The notes: generated by a model from the sequence alone, not told the origin. A DNA stretch of 64,000 nucleotides from Massilia violaceinigra (GCF_002752675.1 NZ_CP024608.1:4464001-4528000), one strand, 5' to 3'. Shown: positions 50,255 through 59,504, counted from the first letter of the stretch. Program-made: numbers and translations.

Positions 50255-50283
50255 TGACCGATCAATCATAGAGTGATCGCTCA
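50255..50283. promoter_or_regulatory. Inverted repeat between ohyA and divergent dehydrogenase gene
   Basis: TGACCGATCA-N9-TGATCGCTCA: arms at 50255-50264 and 50274-50283, 9 of 10 positions complementary. It lies 159 bases before ohyA and 72 before the divergent gene at 50355. A TetR/FadR-type fatty-acid-responsive operator is possible; no regulator gene is adjacent. Confidence 0.4.
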
Positions 50284-50354
50284 GACATTGCCGCTGGAAA
50301 TGCTGCGTGCATTCAATACTCTATAATTCCCGCACCTTCTTCATTGGATGCCGC

Positions 50355-51608
50355 ATGACGCCTTTCGACTCCCGCAATCTTCTTCGCCCGGCGCTGGCCG
50401 CCGCTTTTTCCCTGATGGCCGGTGGCGCCGCCGCGGCCGATAAATGCGGCGGCGCACCGCGCCTGGCTGTCACGACGCCGCCGGGCTTTTGCGCGGGCAT
50501 CATCGCCGGCGGCTTCAAGTTCGCGCGCGGCGTGCAGCCGCTGGACAATGGCGACGTGCTGGTGGTTGACCTGGGCGGCTGGCAGCCCAACCAGGGCAGC
50601 ATCTGGACCTTGCGGCCGAGCGCGGCCGGGTATCAGAAAACATTGCTGATGAAGAAAATCGACCGTCCGAACGGCATCGTGCTGGGGCCGGACGGGCTGG
50701 TGTATGTGGGCGCCATCAAGCGCGTGTTCCGCTTCGATCCGCGCGATCCGGACGGCACCACCAAGGACATTATCGGCGGCAAGTCCGGCGTAGCGGCGCT
50801 GCCCGGCATTGGCCGCCACCCGCTGACCGCCTTGCGCTTCGACGCCAAGGGCGACCTGATCGTCAACGTCGGCTCCGGCAGCGACCATTGCGAAGGCAAG
50901 GGCGGCAGGGCGCCGGACCCGGCCAAACCATGCGCCGAGGCCAGCGGGCCGAATGCCCTGGGCGTGCTGCGCAAATATCAGATGCAATGGCCGGCCGGCA
51001 CCGTCAAGAGCTGGGAAGTGCACGCTACGGGATTGCGCAATTCCATGGCGCTGGCGGTCCACCCGGTCACGCATGCGGTGTGGCAGGGCGAAAATTCGCG
51101 CGATGCGATCCAGGCGGCCATGAAGGGATTAAAGAACGATAACGATCTGCCGCACGATGAGCTGAACCTGATCGAGGCCAAGGGCAACTACGGCTGGCCC
51201 TACTGCTACGACAACAATGTGGCCAGTCCGGAGTATCCGGCCGCCAAGTGCGCCAGCTACCGCGCCCCGGCGCGCCTGCTGCCGGCCCATTCCGCGCCGC
51301 TGGGCATGACCTTTTACACGGGCGACATGTTCCCGCCGCAATACAAAAATAGCCTGATCATGGGATTTCACGGCTACCGCGAGCACGGCCACCGCCTGGT
51401 GGCGTTCCTGCCCGATGCGCAGGGTGCGCCGCTGGGCAAGAAAATCGAACTGATCAGCGACTGGACCGCCAAGCCGAACCAGTCGGCCGGAGCGCCGGTC
51501 GACGTCAAGCAGGGCCGCGACGGCGAGATTTTCCTGGTCGAGGACCGCAGCGGACGGGTGGTCAGGTTGCAGTATGACGCGCCGGCGAAGGCGTCACAGG
51601 GCAAATAG
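50355..51608 (+). CDS. Secreted PQQ-type sugar (sorbosone) dehydrogenase-like propeller
   Basis: About 417 residues with a signal peptide (LRPALAAAFSLMAGGAAAAD). It is a six-bladed-propeller fold of the glucose/sorbosone dehydrogenase family (RGVQPLDNGDVLVVDLGG, PNGIVLGPDGLVYVG, TGLRNSMALAVHP, GENSRD, ELNLIEAKGNYGWPYCYDN, GEIFLVEDRSGRVVRL). Family members oxidise sugars in the periplasm with PQQ. No PQQ synthesis genes are here. The 3' end overlaps the EAL gene by 47 bases. Confidence 0.8.
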   Translation: MTPFDSRNLLRPALAAAFSLMAGGAAAADKCGGAPRLAVTTPPGFCAGIIAGGFKFARGVQPLDNGDVLVVDLGGWQPNQGSIWTLRPSAAGYQKTLLMKKIDRPNGIVLGPDGLVYVGAIKRVFRFDPRDPDGTTKDIIGGKSGVAALPGIGRHPLTALRFDAKGDLIVNVGSGSDHCEGKGGRAPDPAKPCAEASGPNALGVLRKYQMQWPAGTVKSWEVHATGLRNSMALAVHPVTHAVWQGENSRDAIQAAMKGLKNDNDLPHDELNLIEAKGNYGWPYCYDNNVASPEYPAAKCASYRAPARLLPAHSAPLGMTFYTGDMFPPQYKNSLIMGFHGYREHGHRLVAFLPDAQGAPLGKKIELISDWTAKPNQSAGAPVDVKQGRDGEIFLVEDRSGRVVRLQYDAPAKASQGK

Positions 51609-53403
51609 GCTTCCAGGGTGCGCGCGGGGCGGGCTGTTCGGCTTGCTCGCGCGCGCACCAGGCGAACAGGTCTTCCGGCGCCAGCGGCCGGGCGAACAGG
51701 TAGCCTTGCCCCTCATCGCAACCCTGATCGCGCAGCAACTGCCGAACGTCATCGGTTTCGATACCTTCGGCCACCACGCGAAAACCCAGCTCGTGCGAGA
51801 GTGAAATCATGGTGTTCACCAGCGTGCGGTTGCGCTCGCCGCCAGCCATGTTGCGCACGAATGACTGGTCGATCTTGACCACGTGCGCCGGCATGCTCTG
51901 CAGGTAGGACAGGCTGCTGTAGCCGGTGCCGAAGTCGTCGATCGCCAGGCGCACGCCGGCTTGATCGAGCGCCGCCAGCGTGGCCAGCGCGGTGCCCTGG
52001 TTTTCCATGATGGCGCTTTCCGTCACTTCCAGCTCCAGCCAGCCCGGCGCCATGCGGTGCTGGTTCAGCAGCGCGGCGAGATTGCTGACGAAATCCTTTT
52101 CCAGCAGGTTGGCGGCCGACACGTTGACCGACATCTGCAATTGCAGGCCGGCGCCGTGCCAGGCGGCCAGCTGGCGCACGGCTTCGCGGATCACCCAGTT
52201 GGTGGCGGCGCGCACCATCGAGGTTTGCTCGACCACCGGTATGAATTCACCCGGCGGCACGTCGCCCAGCTCCGGATGGCGCCAGCGCAGCAGGGCTTCG
52301 GCGCCGACGCAGCGCCCCGTGCCGAGGTCGATGCGCGGCTGGTAGACCAGGCGCAGCTGGTGCGTATCGTCGAGCGCCGCATCGAAAGCGTTGAGCAGGG
52401 TGAAGCGGCGGCGGTAGGCGGCGTCCTGCTCGGAGGAGTAGGTGCCGATCAGCTGGCCGGTCTGGTGCGCGTCCTGCATGGCGTTCTGGGCAATGCGCAG
52501 CACGTCCAGGCAATCGGTGCGGCCCGGCAGGAAGGGCGCCATGCCGATCGCGGGGGTGGTCACGAAGCGCGAGGTGCACCACTCGCCGCGGCTGTCGAGC
52601 CAGTGCGCCAGGCGCGCCCGGTAAGTGCCGTCCTCGGCGCCATCGTCGATGCCGGGCGGAGCGATGGTGATGAACTGGGTCGCGGCCAGCTGGTACACCT
52701 TGTGCTCTTCGCCCATGAGCGCGCGGTAGGAGCGGATCGCCTCGTCCATCAGGTCGTCGAAGTAGGAGGCGCCCATCACGCGCGCGGCATTGTTGAGCTG
52801 TTCCTGGTTGGCCATGTTGACCAGCACCGCCACGCGCCGCTCGCCATGCGGGCGGTCCATTTGCAGGTCGGCGTAGTCTTCGATGAATTGTTTGCGGTTC
52901 GGCATGCCGCTGAGCGGGTCGACCCGGCCCAGGGTGTGCTGCAGCTCGATCTGGGCCATGACCATGGCCGCCAGGTCGGTCAGCGCATCGCGTTCGGTGC
53001 TGCTGATGGCGCGCGGTTCCAGTCCCAGCACGCACATCGCGCCGAGCTTGTAACCGTCGCTGGTGATCAGCGGCGCGCCGGCGTAAAAGCGCACGCCGCT
53101 GTGGGCCAGGTGGCTGTCGCGGAAAAACGCATCCTCATGCAGGTCGTTAATCACCAGCATGATGCCGGTGTCGGCAACGGTGGCGCAGGGCGCCTTTACA
53201 CGGGGAATCTCGGTGTGGCCAACGCCCACGCGCGACTTGAACCATTGGCGGTCGCTGTCGGTCAGGGACACGGCTGCGATCGGCAGCCCGAAGACGCGCG
53301 CGGCCATGCGCGTGATGCGGTCGAACGCTTCGCTGGGCGCGCTGTCGAGCAAGTTGAGCTTGCGCAGTGCGAGCAGGCGGTTGGATTCGTTGCAGGTATT
53401 CAT
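51562..53403 (-). CDS. GAF-(degenerate GGDEF)-EAL c-di-GMP phosphodiesterase
   Basis: About 613 residues. GAF domain (about 20-155; DRITRMAARVFGLPIAAVSL), a GGDEF-like region lacking the GG(D/E)EF loop (it starts VDPLSGMPNRKQF but has VYQLAATQFITIAP instead), then an intact EAL domain (GAEALLRW near residue 370, ELEVTESAIMEN, DDFGTGYSSLSYLQ, KIDQSF, VVAEGIET). So it should hydrolyse c-di-GMP. I choose the start at 53403, placed after AAAAAGG; 53409 is equally possible. Confidence 0.88.
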   Translation of the reverse strand: MNTCNESNRLLALRKLNLLDSAPSEAFDRITRMAARVFGLPIAAVSLTDSDRQWFKSRVGVGHTEIPRVKAPCATVADTGIMLVINDLHEDAFFRDSHLAHSGVRFYAGAPLITSDGYKLGAMCVLGLEPRAISSTERDALTDLAAMVMAQIELQHTLGRVDPLSGMPNRKQFIEDYADLQMDRPHGERRVAVLVNMANQEQLNNAARVMGASYFDDLMDEAIRSYRALMGEEHKVYQLAATQFITIAPPGIDDGAEDGTYRARLAHWLDSRGEWCTSRFVTTPAIGMAPFLPGRTDCLDVLRIAQNAMQDAHQTGQLIGTYSSEQDAAYRRRFTLLNAFDAALDDTHQLRLVYQPRIDLGTGRCVGAEALLRWRHPELGDVPPGEFIPVVEQTSMVRAATNWVIREAVRQLAAWHGAGLQLQMSVNVSAANLLEKDFVSNLAALLNQHRMAPGWLELEVTESAIMENQGTALATLAALDQAGVRLAIDDFGTGYSSLSYLQSMPAHVVKIDQSFVRNMAGGERNRTLVNTMISLSHELGFRVVAEGIETDDVRQLLRDQGCDEGQGYLFARPLAPEDLFAWCAREQAEQPAPRAPWKPICPVTPSPARHTAT

Positions 53404-53909
53404 AAACATGCCTTTTTGCCCTGAGCGCCGGGCCGCATCGTGAACGCAATTCCATCCGATGCGCTCGTTGTCACTGGTAACAAGGGAAGGATGCGGGGAA
53501 TGGGCATCGAATAGCAAGGCAGGCAAGGCTGCCCGATTGACAGTATCGGGCTGGCCGCCAGGGCCGGCGACGAGCGGGTCAGGGCTCATGCAACAAATTG
53601 TAGCATCGAAAGAAATTTAATGCTCTATGGCATTAAATGTACGAACGGCGCAACAAACCCGGGGGATTCAGGTGAATCACGATGATGCCGCAGGAATATT
53701 TACACGTATAATCGATTGGACTGGACTGCGGATTTTCCCGCCTCCGGCCGGTTTACCTCTTACCTGATCCCCCATCCCCCGGGATCGCCCAGATCCGCCT
53801 GTCGGCCCAAGCCCGCCGATGCATCAGAACGCCAGGTTCGCGTCGGCCCGACGCGCTAACACAGTTGCTGCCGGCCGCCCTTGGGGCCGGGCGCAGGGAA
53901 AAGGAAACG
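53404..53909. other. Regulatory intergenic region between EAL gene and cheV
   Basis: About 505 bases between divergent genes. It holds a perfect dyad (listed separately), a TATAAT at 53707-53712 without a clear -35, and GC-rich sequence to the right. I see no protein-coding gene; the minus-strand frame continuing upstream of the EAL start has no protein-like features. Confidence 0.4.
53615..53638. promoter_or_regulatory. Perfect 9-bp-arm inverted repeat
   Basis: ATTTAATGC-N6-GCATTAAAT, perfectly symmetric, 212 bases upstream of the EAL gene and 272 upstream of cheV. AT-rich dyads of this kind are typical operators; it lacks a T-run, so a terminator is less likely. Binding protein unknown. 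Confidence 0.4.
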
Positions 53910-54887
53910 ATGAATAACGTTCAACAGGATATCGACGAAAGAAGCAATCTGACCAGTCTCAACAAGCTGGAATTGCTCTTGTTCCGCCTGGGTGGCGATG
54001 CCGAGGGCAACCACTCCGAGCTGTATGCGATCAACGTGTTCAAGATTCGCGAAATCGTCGCGATGCCGCATGTCACGCCGATTGCCGATTCTCATCCGCA
54101 CATGCTGGGTGTTGTCAATCTGCGCGAGCAGATTATTCCTGTTATCAATCTCCCTGCGGTGGTGGGATGCATCCCGGCAGCGGGCCTCAAGCTGCTGTTG
54201 ATCACCGAATTCGCCCGCACGACGCAAGCATTCGCAGTCGAAGCGGTGGAAGAAATCGTGCGCCTGGAGTGGACCTCGGTGCTGCCGGGCGATAAAACGG
54301 CCAGCGGCGCGCTGGTGACCAGCATTGCCAAGGTCGATGGCGACGTGCCCAATACGCGTCTGGCCCAGGTGCTCGATGTGGAATCGATTTTGCGCCAGTT
54401 GCACAGCAACGATGAGCCGGATGTGGACGTCGATTCGATTGGGGCGCCGCTCAACCTGCCCGAGGGCCAGGTGATCTTGGCGGCGGACGACTCCGTGATT
54501 GCGCGCGCGCTGATCGAAAACGCGCTGCAGGCGATGGGGGCGCAGTACGTAATGACCAATTCCGGCAAGCAGGCGTGGGACAAGCTCGAAGCGATTGATA
54601 TCGCGGCGAAAAAAGAGGGCAAGACGGCGCGCGACAAAGTGGCGCTGGTGCTGAGCGACCTGGAAATGCCGGAGATGGATGGATTTACGCTCACGCGTAA
54701 TATCAAGCAGGACAGCCGGTTTTCGACGATCCCTGTGATCATTCATTCCTCGCTGTCGGGCGCGGCGAATGAAAACCACGTCAATGGCGTGGGGGCGGAT
54801 GCTTATATTGCCAAATTCGTGCCGATTGAACTGGCGGCGCTGCTGCGCAAGACGCTCGCGAAAAACACGCCGCAAAAGCGCGGGTGA
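53910..54887 (+). CDS. cheV: Chemotaxis coupling protein CheV
   Basis: A 325-residue CheW-receiver fusion. The CheW domain (about 20-165; LFRLGGDAEGNHSELYAINV, KIREIVAMPHVTPI, GVVNLREQIIPVI) links receptors to CheA. The receiver (about 190-320; ILAADDSVIARALIENAL) has the phosphoacceptor Asp near 250 in LVLSDLEMPEMDGF. It acts as a coupling protein whose phosphorylation aids adaptation. ATG 53910 follows AAAGGA. No other che gene is nearby. Confidence 0.92.
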   Translation: MNNVQQDIDERSNLTSLNKLELLLFRLGGDAEGNHSELYAINVFKIREIVAMPHVTPIADSHPHMLGVVNLREQIIPVINLPAVVGCIPAAGLKLLLITEFARTTQAFAVEAVEEIVRLEWTSVLPGDKTASGALVTSIAKVDGDVPNTRLAQVLDVESILRQLHSNDEPDVDVDSIGAPLNLPEGQVILAADDSVIARALIENALQAMGAQYVMTNSGKQAWDKLEAIDIAAKKEGKTARDKVALVLSDLEMPEMDGFTLTRNIKQDSRFSTIPVIIHSSLSGAANENHVNGVGADAYIAKFVPIELAALLRKTLAKNTPQKRG

Positions 54888-54906
54888 GTTAGTACTGTCG
54901 TATCCA

Positions 54907-54998
54907 CCACTGGCGGAAAGTTGCTTCCACCAGTGGCGAAAGGTCGTTTTCACCAGTGCTGAAAAGTCGTTTCCAACACTGTCGGAAACGACAGTTTT
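54907..54998. repeat. Four tandem copies of a 23-bp repeat
   Basis: Consecutive 23-bp units start at 54907, 54930, 54953 and 54976. Each follows the pattern CCAGTGgcGAAAAGTCGTTTCCA with a few changes, and the last copy is the most diverged. The array fills the gap between cheV and the small gene ending at 55003, and could act at the RNA level as overlapping 3' UTRs. Not a CRISPR, since there are no unique spacers. Confidence 0.75.
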
Positions 54999-55002
54999 GA
55001 GA

Positions 55003-55185
55003 TTAGTGGTTTTGCTTCTGCTTCGCCCCGCCACCCGCACCTTCATCGCTCCCCGCTTTTACATTGCTTTTGGCATCGTGGCTGCTTTTGTCATCCTTCT
55101 TGCCGGCCGCCGAATTAACGTCCGCTTCGGTTTCCAGGCTGCGTGATTGTTGGTTTTGCGTATCTTCTGATTTCGATTGGGTCAT
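55003..55185 (-). CDS. Small hydrophilic low-complexity protein
   Basis: A 60-residue protein rich in Ser, Lys, Asp, Gln and Gly (MTQSKSEDTQNQQSRSLETE, AAGKKDDKSSHD, GAGGGAKQKQNH). A strong AAGGAGA precedes the ATG, so it is probably translated. No aromatic-rich core exists, so it is likely intrinsically disordered, perhaps a stress hydrophilin. I do not recognise a family. Confidence 0.6.
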   Translation of the reverse strand: MTQSKSEDTQNQQSRSLETEADVNSAAGKKDDKSSHDAKSNVKAGSDEGAGGGAKQKQNH

Positions 55186-55234
55186 GGTAAATCTCCTTGT
55201 AGCAGTGAATAAAACGGATAAGCGCGGCGTCGCC

Positions 55235-56290
55235 TTAGTGCAGCGTCGCGCCAGTGTCGTGCTGGGCCCACGCAGGAATATGCGCGAGGCCCGCGCGTGC
55301 CCCGACCTCAAGCCTGGCAACTGCTGCCATGATGAGGTCCGGACGAGCGTAGTGCAGCATGTGCCCGCAGCCTTCTTCCAGCTGCAGGTCGCTATGGGGA
55401 ACTTCGTGATGGAACCGTACCGCCTGGCCTTCGGCGCTGACCACCCGGTCTTCGCAGCCGGCCAGCACGGCAATCGGCAGGCGCAACTCGCCGTAACGCT
55501 GTGACAGACGCTCCGCCGCCGCCACCATCATGCCGCTTTCGGCGGCGCTGGCGCCCAGCTGTTCCGGCCGCAGTGACATCCACGCCGGAAACTCGCTGAA
55601 GCGTTCCGGCACCGCGGCCGGGCCGAACATGCGCCGCGTCAGAGCAGGCCACAACAGGCGGCCCAGCAGCGGCGCCACGGTGTTGCGCAGCACCTGCCCG
55701 AGCAGCGGCAGCGCGGGCGCCGACGCCAGCGGCACGTCAAGACGCAAACTTGGATAATAATAGCCGGACACCAGCGTAATGCCGCGCACGTAGCGCGGAT
55801 ATTCCAGCGCCAGCGCCAGGGTCACGAGCGTGCCCCAGGAATGCCCGACAATCACGGGCCGTTCAACCCCCAGCATGCGCAATGCCTTGTACATCAGGCG
55901 CGCCTGCGCTTCCGGGGTCCAGCTGGTGTTGTCTGGCCGTTCGCTGTGCCCGAATCCCGGGCGGTCGAAGGCAATCACGCGATGCGACTCGGCCGCCGTG
56001 TCGAGCAGGCCGCTGAGAGCGAAGTCGTGCACATGCAGTCCATTCCCGTGCAGTAGCACCAACGGTGGTCCATCGCCCTGCTCAAGATAGTGCAGGCGCA
56101 CGCCATCGACCTCGATCACCTGGCCCTGTGCCGGGTTGGCCAGCTCGGCCTCGCGTTTCCGGGCTTGCACATACATCGCCGAAGCGGCCAGGCCGGCGGC
56201 GGCGAGCAAGGCGATGCTGCCCCAGCCGGGCGTGCGCGGCTCGGTGCAGGTGGAAATTCGGTTCGGCATGGCGGTGCGGTCGTAAGGCAT
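55235..56290 (-). CDS. Alpha/beta hydrolase, membrane-anchored
   Basis: About 351 residues. An N-terminal hydrophobic stretch (WGSIALLAAAGLAASAMYVQ) probably anchors it. The hydrolase fold follows: LVLLHGNGLHVHDF (oxyanion loop), FDRPGFGHSERP, nucleophile GHSWGTLVTLAL, acid in AGCEDRVV and the final His in EEGCGHMLHY. Start 56290 has AGGAC upstream; 56269 is an alternative. Substrate unknown. Confidence 0.8.
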   Translation of the reverse strand: MPYDRTAMPNRISTCTEPRTPGWGSIALLAAAGLAASAMYVQARKREAELANPAQGQVIEVDGVRLHYLEQGDGPPLVLLHGNGLHVHDFALSGLLDTAAESHRVIAFDRPGFGHSERPDNTSWTPEAQARLMYKALRMLGVERPVIVGHSWGTLVTLALALEYPRYVRGITLVSGYYYPSLRLDVPLASAPALPLLGQVLRNTVAPLLGRLLWPALTRRMFGPAAVPERFSEFPAWMSLRPEQLGASAAESGMMVAAAERLSQRYGELRLPIAVLAGCEDRVVSAEGQAVRFHHEVPHSDLQLEEGCGHMLHYARPDLIMAAVARLEVGARAGLAHIPAWAQHDTGATLH

Positions 56291-56395
56291 GTTTGTCCTG
56301 CGGCAGGTTGATGAGTGGCTGTCGTGGGGCACACTGTGCCTGTCTCGGTCACTGCTGGTCTGTGCGCCAGACAACACTGTGGGAACCTTCGCCGG

Positions 56396-57208
56396 TCAGC
56401 CTTGCAGTTGCAGGTAAGCGGCGCTGACCGCATCCGGGCCGTACAGACGCTCCAGCCGCCGCACCGTGAAATGGCCGCGCGCCATATCCTGGAAGTGGTT
56501 GATGAACAGGGTATTAACCAGCGCGCCGCCGGCCGCGCCGATGATCGGCACCATCATCGCCGCCGCTTTCTGCGACACGTGCACATTGAAGCGGGTGGCG
56601 ATCTGGGCGATCAGGCGCACCAGCGCCGGCGCGCTTTCGCTGGCCAGGCTGTGCTTGGCAAGATAGACCGTCGCCTCGGACATGGCCTGGGCCAGCGCAA
56701 TGCGCGCCGCGTAGTAGCCCGATTCCGTTGCATCGTCGGCGGCCGTTTTGCCCCCCAGCGAAAACACCATCAGGCAGGCCAGCTGCGCTTCGCCCGAGGC
56801 CAGGTTTTCGCCCTGCGAGCGGCCGATATCGGCGATCGAACGCAGCATGACGACCGTGGACACCGGCAGCTCCACCGCCAGTCCGGCAATGCCGAAGGCG
56901 CCGCCGGCCGCGCCGCTCAGCGCCACCGCCGCGCTGTGCAGCTTTGGAAACGACGAGGTGCCGGATGGGCGCAAGGTAGCGTTGGCCACGTTCAGGCATT
57001 TGGTCAGCGACGCGTTGGTGACGGCGGCAATCTTGCTGGTCCACGCGGCGGGCAGGGCCTTGACGGCCGCTTCGAGCGGCATGCCGATCACGTCGGTGAT
57101 GCGGGCCACGTAGCCGGGATGCTCCAGCAGGCGCTTGGCTTGCTGCAATTCGGCCAGGTGCTCCTGCGACAGGGTCGGCGTGCCGCCGGCCGGGTGTTCA
57201 CGTTCCAT
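56396..57208 (-). CDS. EcsC-family protein
   Basis: A 270-residue protein matching the EcsC family (ALSGAAGGAFGIAGLAVELP, STVVMLRSIADIGRSQGENL, ALGAAGGALVNT-like end IIGAAGGALVNTLFINHFQD). The glycine/alanine-rich segments suggest membrane association. EcsC was named from a Bacillus ABC transporter locus; its biochemical role is not established. No ABC genes are adjacent. Confidence 0.8.
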   Translation of the reverse strand: MEREHPAGGTPTLSQEHLAELQQAKRLLEHPGYVARITDVIGMPLEAAVKALPAAWTSKIAAVTNASLTKCLNVANATLRPSGTSSFPKLHSAAVALSGAAGGAFGIAGLAVELPVSTVVMLRSIADIGRSQGENLASGEAQLACLMVFSLGGKTAADDATESGYYAARIALAQAMSEATVYLAKHSLASESAPALVRLIAQIATRFNVHVSQKAAAMMVPIIGAAGGALVNTLFINHFQDMARGHFTVRRLERLYGPDAVSAAYLQLQG

Positions 57209-57352
57209 GATTCCTCACTGATCAGATGCCGCTGCGCACGGTGCGTCAGGGCGGTGCGTGGAGTATAGGCGAGTCGGGCCACTGCGGCCTGCACGCACGA
57301 AGCGCTGCTACAATGATCATTTTGATAGCGCTAACATTTCACAAGGATACCG

Positions 57353-58356
57353 ATGCTGCCGACCCTGCCCCTGCGTTCCCTGCCGCGCCTGACGCTGCGC
57401 CTGGCCTTGGCCCTGAGCGTGCCGCTTGGCTTGACCGTGCCGTACAGCGCGGCCGCGGCGCAGTGCGCCGGCGTGCCCCCCAGCGGCGTGCTGACAGCCG
57501 CGCGCGTGGCCGGAACGGCGCCGGCCCACGCTGAAGCGGGCCTGTACGAAGGCCCGGTCTGGATCGGCGAGTCCCTGTATTTTTCCGACTTCACCTTCGG
57601 CCCCGGTTTTCCGTCGCGTATCCAGCGGCTGGGGCCGGATGGCAAGGTCGGCACGGCGATCGCCGACAGCGGCAGCAATGGCTTGGCCGTCGATGCGCGC
57701 GGCAACATCGTCGCCGGCACCCACAAATACAAGGGCGTGTCGCGCTTCGCTCTCCCTGGCGGCAAGCGCACCCTGGTCGCCGGCACCTACAACGGGCAGG
57801 TCTTCAATTCGCCCAACGACCTCGCCATTGCTGCGGATGGCACGATTTATTTCACCGATCCATCTTTCCAGCGCGACGCCGCCCCGGGCGGGCAGGACAG
57901 CGCGACGCCGCCCCGGGCGGGCAGGACGCCACCCGTGTCTACCGCGTGGCGCCCGGCGGCAAGGTGACGGTGGTCGAACGCGGCATCGCGAACCCGAACG
58001 GGGTGGCCTTGTCGCCGGCGGGCGATATCCTGTATGTGAATGGCGGCGGCGAGCACGGCGTGCTGCGTGCCTACCCGATCGTGCGCGGCGTGCCGGGCAA
58101 GGGACGCGACCTGGTCAAGGGCCTGGCCGTGCCCGACGGGATGACCGTCGATTGCCAGGGCAATATTTACGTGACCGAACACACGGCGCAGCGCCTGCGC
58201 GTGTTCTCGCCAGCCGGCAAGGAGCTGGCCACGATCAAAGTAGATGCCAACATCACCAACGCGGCATTCGGCGGCGCGGACCGCAAGACCTTGTTCATCA
58301 CGGGCGCCGGCACGCTCTGGCATATACAGCTGGGCCTGACCGGAAAGGCCTATTAG
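57353..58356 (+). pseudogene. SMP-30/gluconolactonase-like secreted protein, broken by duplication
   Basis: A signal peptide (LRLALALSVPLGLTVPYSAA) and SMP-30-type propeller (AEAGLYEGPVWIGESLYFSD, SNGLAVDARGNIVAG, NSPNDLAIAADGTIYFTDPS) run in one frame to about 57898. The rest (VYRVAPGGKVTVVERGIANP, NGVALSPAGDILYVNGG, PDGMTVDCQGNIYVTEHTA) follows in another frame. The shift is caused by a 29-bp tandem duplication. Removing one copy gives a seamless protein of about 324 residues. As it stands the protein ends after 204 residues, missing half of the propeller. Confidence 0.88.
57870..57927. repeat. Perfect 29-bp direct duplication inside SMP-30 gene
   Basis: Two identical, adjacent 29-bp units occupy 57870-57898 and 57899-57927 (each begins AGCGCGACGCC and ends GGGCAGGAC). 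Since 29 is not a multiple of 3, it shifts the reading frame. Such a duplication could revert by slippage. Confidence 0.9.
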
Positions 58357-58547
58357 GATCAAGGGCTGCGGGATTTCAATGATTTGTGTTAAGAGTCGAA
58401 CATACGGCGCAGGTTCGCGTGCGCATACTGGGTTCATGCAGTAATTGTTCTCACTGAAAGACATCATGAAAACCCCGCAGTTGACCGTTTCCAGCAATGA
58501 CCGCATCGCCATTTTTATGCGCTGCACCTCGCGCCGGAGCGTGTGAT

Positions 58548-58739
58548 ATGAAAACCACCAAACCCGATCCCCAGCCGGCCTCGCGCATCGAACGCGAAAT
58601 CGAGCGCGAGCGCGACCAGCGCCACAAGAACGACGAAGAGCGCTCGGGCACCAGCCCGGCCTCGGATTTCCGCATCAAGGATGCGCGCGAAAGCAGCGAT
58701 TCGGGCGCTCTGCACCGGTCTCGCTCGCGCTACCACTGA
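58548..58739 (+). CDS. Small highly charged protein
   Basis: A 63-residue protein dominated by Arg, Glu and Asp (PASRIEREIERERDQRHKND, SDFRIKDARESSDSGALHRS). GGAG lies 8 bases before the ATG at 58548. Probably a helical or disordered cytoplasmic protein; family unknown. It precedes the AIM24 genes by about 150 bases. Confidence 0.55.
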   Translation: MKTTKPDPQPASRIEREIERERDQRHKNDEERSGTSPASDFRIKDARESSDSGALHRSRSRYH

Positions 58740-58886
58740 TCCGGCGCGCCGGGCGCCCGGTGGGGTGGCCAGGTCCGCCGGGGCGAGCCACGCATTGCTG
58801 TCTTGACACACCTGCCTGACACAACCAGAATGAGACGTTCTGGTTGCCGGCGGCCGCGCCGCGACCGCTTTTGTCAGGAGCAAGCC

Positions 58887-59504
58887 GTGACCCGTTTCCG
58901 TAATAATTCCGATCGCCTGCTGGAAGTGACCCTTCAAAACGAGAAGGTGCTTGCCATCGCCGGTTCCATGGTTGCCTACACGGGCGCCATCAAATTCGAA
59001 AAATCGATTCTCGGCGGCGAGGGCATCTTCGGCGCCCTCAAGCGCAAGGTGACCAACGAGGGCATGCAGCTGATGCAAACCTCGGGCACCGGCACCGTGT
59101 TTTTCGCGCAGAACGCGGCCGAAATCACCGTCATTCCGCTATCCGGCGAAAAAATGACCATCGAAAGCAGCAGCCTGCTGGCCTACGATACCTCGCTCAA
59201 GACCGGCACCAGCTTTGCCGGCCTGCGCGGTGCGGTCTCGGGCCAGGGCCTGTTCAGCACCACGGTCGAGGGGCAGGGCAATATCGCCGTCATCTCGCGC
59301 GGCAACCTGATCATGCTGGAAGTGACGCCCTCCACCCCGCTGCGCGTCGATCCCGACGCCTTCATCGGCTACAAGGGCAATATCACCCAGGAATTCGTGT
59401 TCGACGTCAATTGGCGCACCATGGTGGGCGAAGCCTCGGGCGAATCCTACCAGCACAAGTTCTCCGGCCAGGGCGTGGTCTTCATCCAGCCCGCGGAACG
59501 CTGA
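58887..59504 (+). CDS. AIM24-family protein (copy 1)
   Basis: A 205-residue beta-rich AIM24/PF01987-type protein starting at GTG 58887 (CAGGAG upstream). Family features: SMVAYTGAIKFEKSILGGEG, GTGTVFFAQNAAEITVIPLS, LRGAVSGQGLFSTTVEGQG, FSGQGVVFIQP. The family forms a double beta-roll; its molecular role is not established in bacteria. First of three related genes in a row. Confidence 0.8.
   Translation: MTRFRNNSDRLLEVTLQNEKVLAIAGSMVAYTGAIKFEKSILGGEGIFGALKRKVTNEGMQLMQTSGTGTVFFAQNAAEITVIPLSGEKMTIESSSLLAYDTSLKTGTSFAGLRGAVSGQGLFSTTVEGQGNIAVISRGNLIMLEVTPSTPLRVDPDAFIGYKGNITQEFVFDVNWRTMVGEASGESYQHKFSGQGVVFIQPAER

Noticed and set aside
54907..54998. CRISPR array
   Set aside because: The repeats are directly adjacent without unique spacers and no cas genes are present.
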